Origin: a virus
DNA: 60,330 nt
Virus record (IMG/VR): IMGVR_UViG_3300025120_000051
Span: 1 to 60,330 of that record
Reading direction: 5' to 3' (one strand)
Made by a program: the position numbers and the translations under genes. The notes beneath the pieces are model-generated. The model was not told the origin of the DNA and made no database searches. It saw only the letters and a list, made by a program, of their open reading frames with translations. Below, piece after piece: positions 59,677 to 60,330 of the stretch (positions are counted from its first letter, which is position 1; each line of letters begins with the position of its first letter).

Positions 59677-60006
59677 TTACGCCCAAGGTAATTCTTTAAC
59701 AACTTTAGCAGGTAGGGCTTGATCTGCTAATAGTTTGTTTACGACTGATTTATTAAAATCAACGTTTGTGCTATTTTTTATAAACACAACAACATCCGCT
59801 TCTGTTAAGTCAGCGTATGCTTTAAAGTTTTCCGCATCTGGATCACCTAATTCTATTTGAAAAGTATAATTTGCTGTTTTTTTATCGTCACCAGTTCCTT
59901 CACTAGCTTCGTATTTAAAAGTAACATTACAAACTACATCAGCTAAGTCATTATAGCTTTCGTAAGTTGTTACATTTAGTATTGTGTATGTATATGTTAT
60001 TGCCAT
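59677..60006 (-). CDS. Conserved virion-associated protein, 109 residues
   Basis: MAITYTYTILNVTTYESYND, then LADVVCNVTFKYEASEGTGD and ANYTFQIELGDPDAENFKAY. This beta domain with I.NV..Y..Y..L.DVV..V.FKYE is frequent in marine phages near structural genes. Function unknown. Confidence 0.7.
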   Translation of the reverse strand: MAITYTYTILNVTTYESYNDLADVVCNVTFKYEASEGTGDDKKTANYTFQIELGDPDAENFKAYADLTEADVVVFIKNSTNVDFNKSVVNKLLADQALPAKVVKELPWA

Positions 60007-60061
60007 GTTTATATTATTACGTTATTTTCTTGTTTTTTAACTACCTAATGTCAGTATATCA

Positions 60062-60330
60062 CTAAGTACACAGTGTTCTTGTTAAAACTGAACCACTACT
60101 AGTTGTTATATTATAATAAGAGTTAACAAATGGACCTACTTTATATTGACCATCTGCTACAGTATTTTCCCCGTCGCTGTCAGAGTAAGCTGTATCACCT
60201 ACTGCTATTAAAGCGCTAGAACCATCATGATAATTAGTATTAGGTAGATTTGTACCATATCCACAAGCTGCTTTACTTTGTGTTGGTGAAGCACCAAACG
60301 AGTATAAGCTAGCCGCGGCGGAAGCGTCGT
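60062..60330 (-). CDS. Tail fibre C-terminal part (continues from position 1)
   Basis: The leftward frame is open from the window edge to TAG at 60062-60064. It reads ..DASAAASLYSFGASPTQS.. and ends RTLCT*. It joins the frame at 1-1624 in phase, giving a 630-residue fibre. ACGYGTNLPNTNYHDGSSAL.. GDTAYSDSD.. GQYKVG.. SSGSVLTRTLC aligns with the C-terminal domain of the 1,286-residue tail protein (YYAIKH.. IYTNSTLTTTLGAGF.. SSGIITTVNGQC). Confidence 0.82.
   Translation of the reverse strand, partial: DASAAASLYSFGASPTQSKAACGYGTNLPNTNYHDGSSALIAVGDTAYSDSDGENTVADGQYKVGPFVNSYYNITTSSGSVLTRTLCT

Noticed and set aside
1-60330. CRISPR array, integrase or lysogeny module
   Set aside because: No regularly spaced repeats, no tyrosine or serine recombinase motifs and no CI-like repressor were seen; the T-arm modules alone do not make an attachment site.

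Overview
This window looks like a complete, or nearly complete, genome of a tailed double-stranded DNA phage of a marine Bacteroidota (flavobacterial) host. It is AT-rich. Start codons follow A/T-rich leaders such as AAATAAATAATATG rather than Shine-Dalgarno sites, as is usual in Bacteroidota. Exported proteins carry Bacteroidota-type signal peptides (ending SSAQ, IYAQ, LSSC). The portal / scaffold / capsid / connector / tail-tube order, the short-tail type proteins and one very large internal protein fit a podovirus related to crAss-like and Cellulophaga podoviruses; that affiliation is inferred from protein resemblance, not from a search. The two window ends fall inside one leftward tail-fibre gene and join in the same reading frame (630 codons in total), so the map is most simply read as circular or circularly permuted, about 60.3 kb.

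Layout. A divergent intergenic region (5815-6116) separates two transcription units. Rightward, 6117-24313: first a block of about 25 very small genes of mostly unknown function (6117-12186) that contains seven copies of a conserved element (AAATACGA, 8 bases, GGATAATAATA) placed just before start codons, a probable initiator-like tRNA-Met (CAT), and three noncoding modules with a tRNA T-arm; then ATP-dependent DNA ligase, a helix-turn-helix protein, a sigma-70-family factor, ERF annealing protein, a RecE-like nuclease, an SSB-like protein, a T7-type primase-helicase, a thymidylate-synthase-family enzyme, a GIY-YIG/MazG fusion, a PD-(D/E)XK nuclease and class I ribonucleotide reductase (nrdB, nrdA). 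A strong terminator follows nrdA.

Leftward (5814 to 1, then across the ends from 60330 to 24365): two small proteins, GroEL and a GroES-like cofactor, a winged-helix protein, a holin, tail fibres, small virion-associated proteins, terminase, portal, scaffold, major capsid protein, connector and tail-tube proteins, a cupin-like protein, internal (ejection) proteins including a ~2,900-residue polyvalent protein that is split here by a 115-bp tandem duplication, an outer-membrane beta-barrel protein, a spanin-like protein, an exported thioredoxin-like protein, a row of tiny Lys-rich proteins, an M15 endolysin and a large repeat-containing tail fibre that ends at the terminator.

How it may work. 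Early genes are probably read from the repeated element. The phage sigma factor and HTH protein may switch on the leftward late genes with host RNA polymerase, because no phage RNA polymerase is recognisable. No DNA polymerase is visible either, so host polymerase would be recruited to the phage primase-helicase, SSB, ligase and recombination proteins, while RNR, the TS-family enzyme and MazG supply and clean nucleotides. The phage GroEL/GroES may fold virion proteins. Three tandem duplications (79, 26 and 115 bp) and a GC-rich patch in terminase need checking for assembly chimaerism before biological conclusions are drawn.
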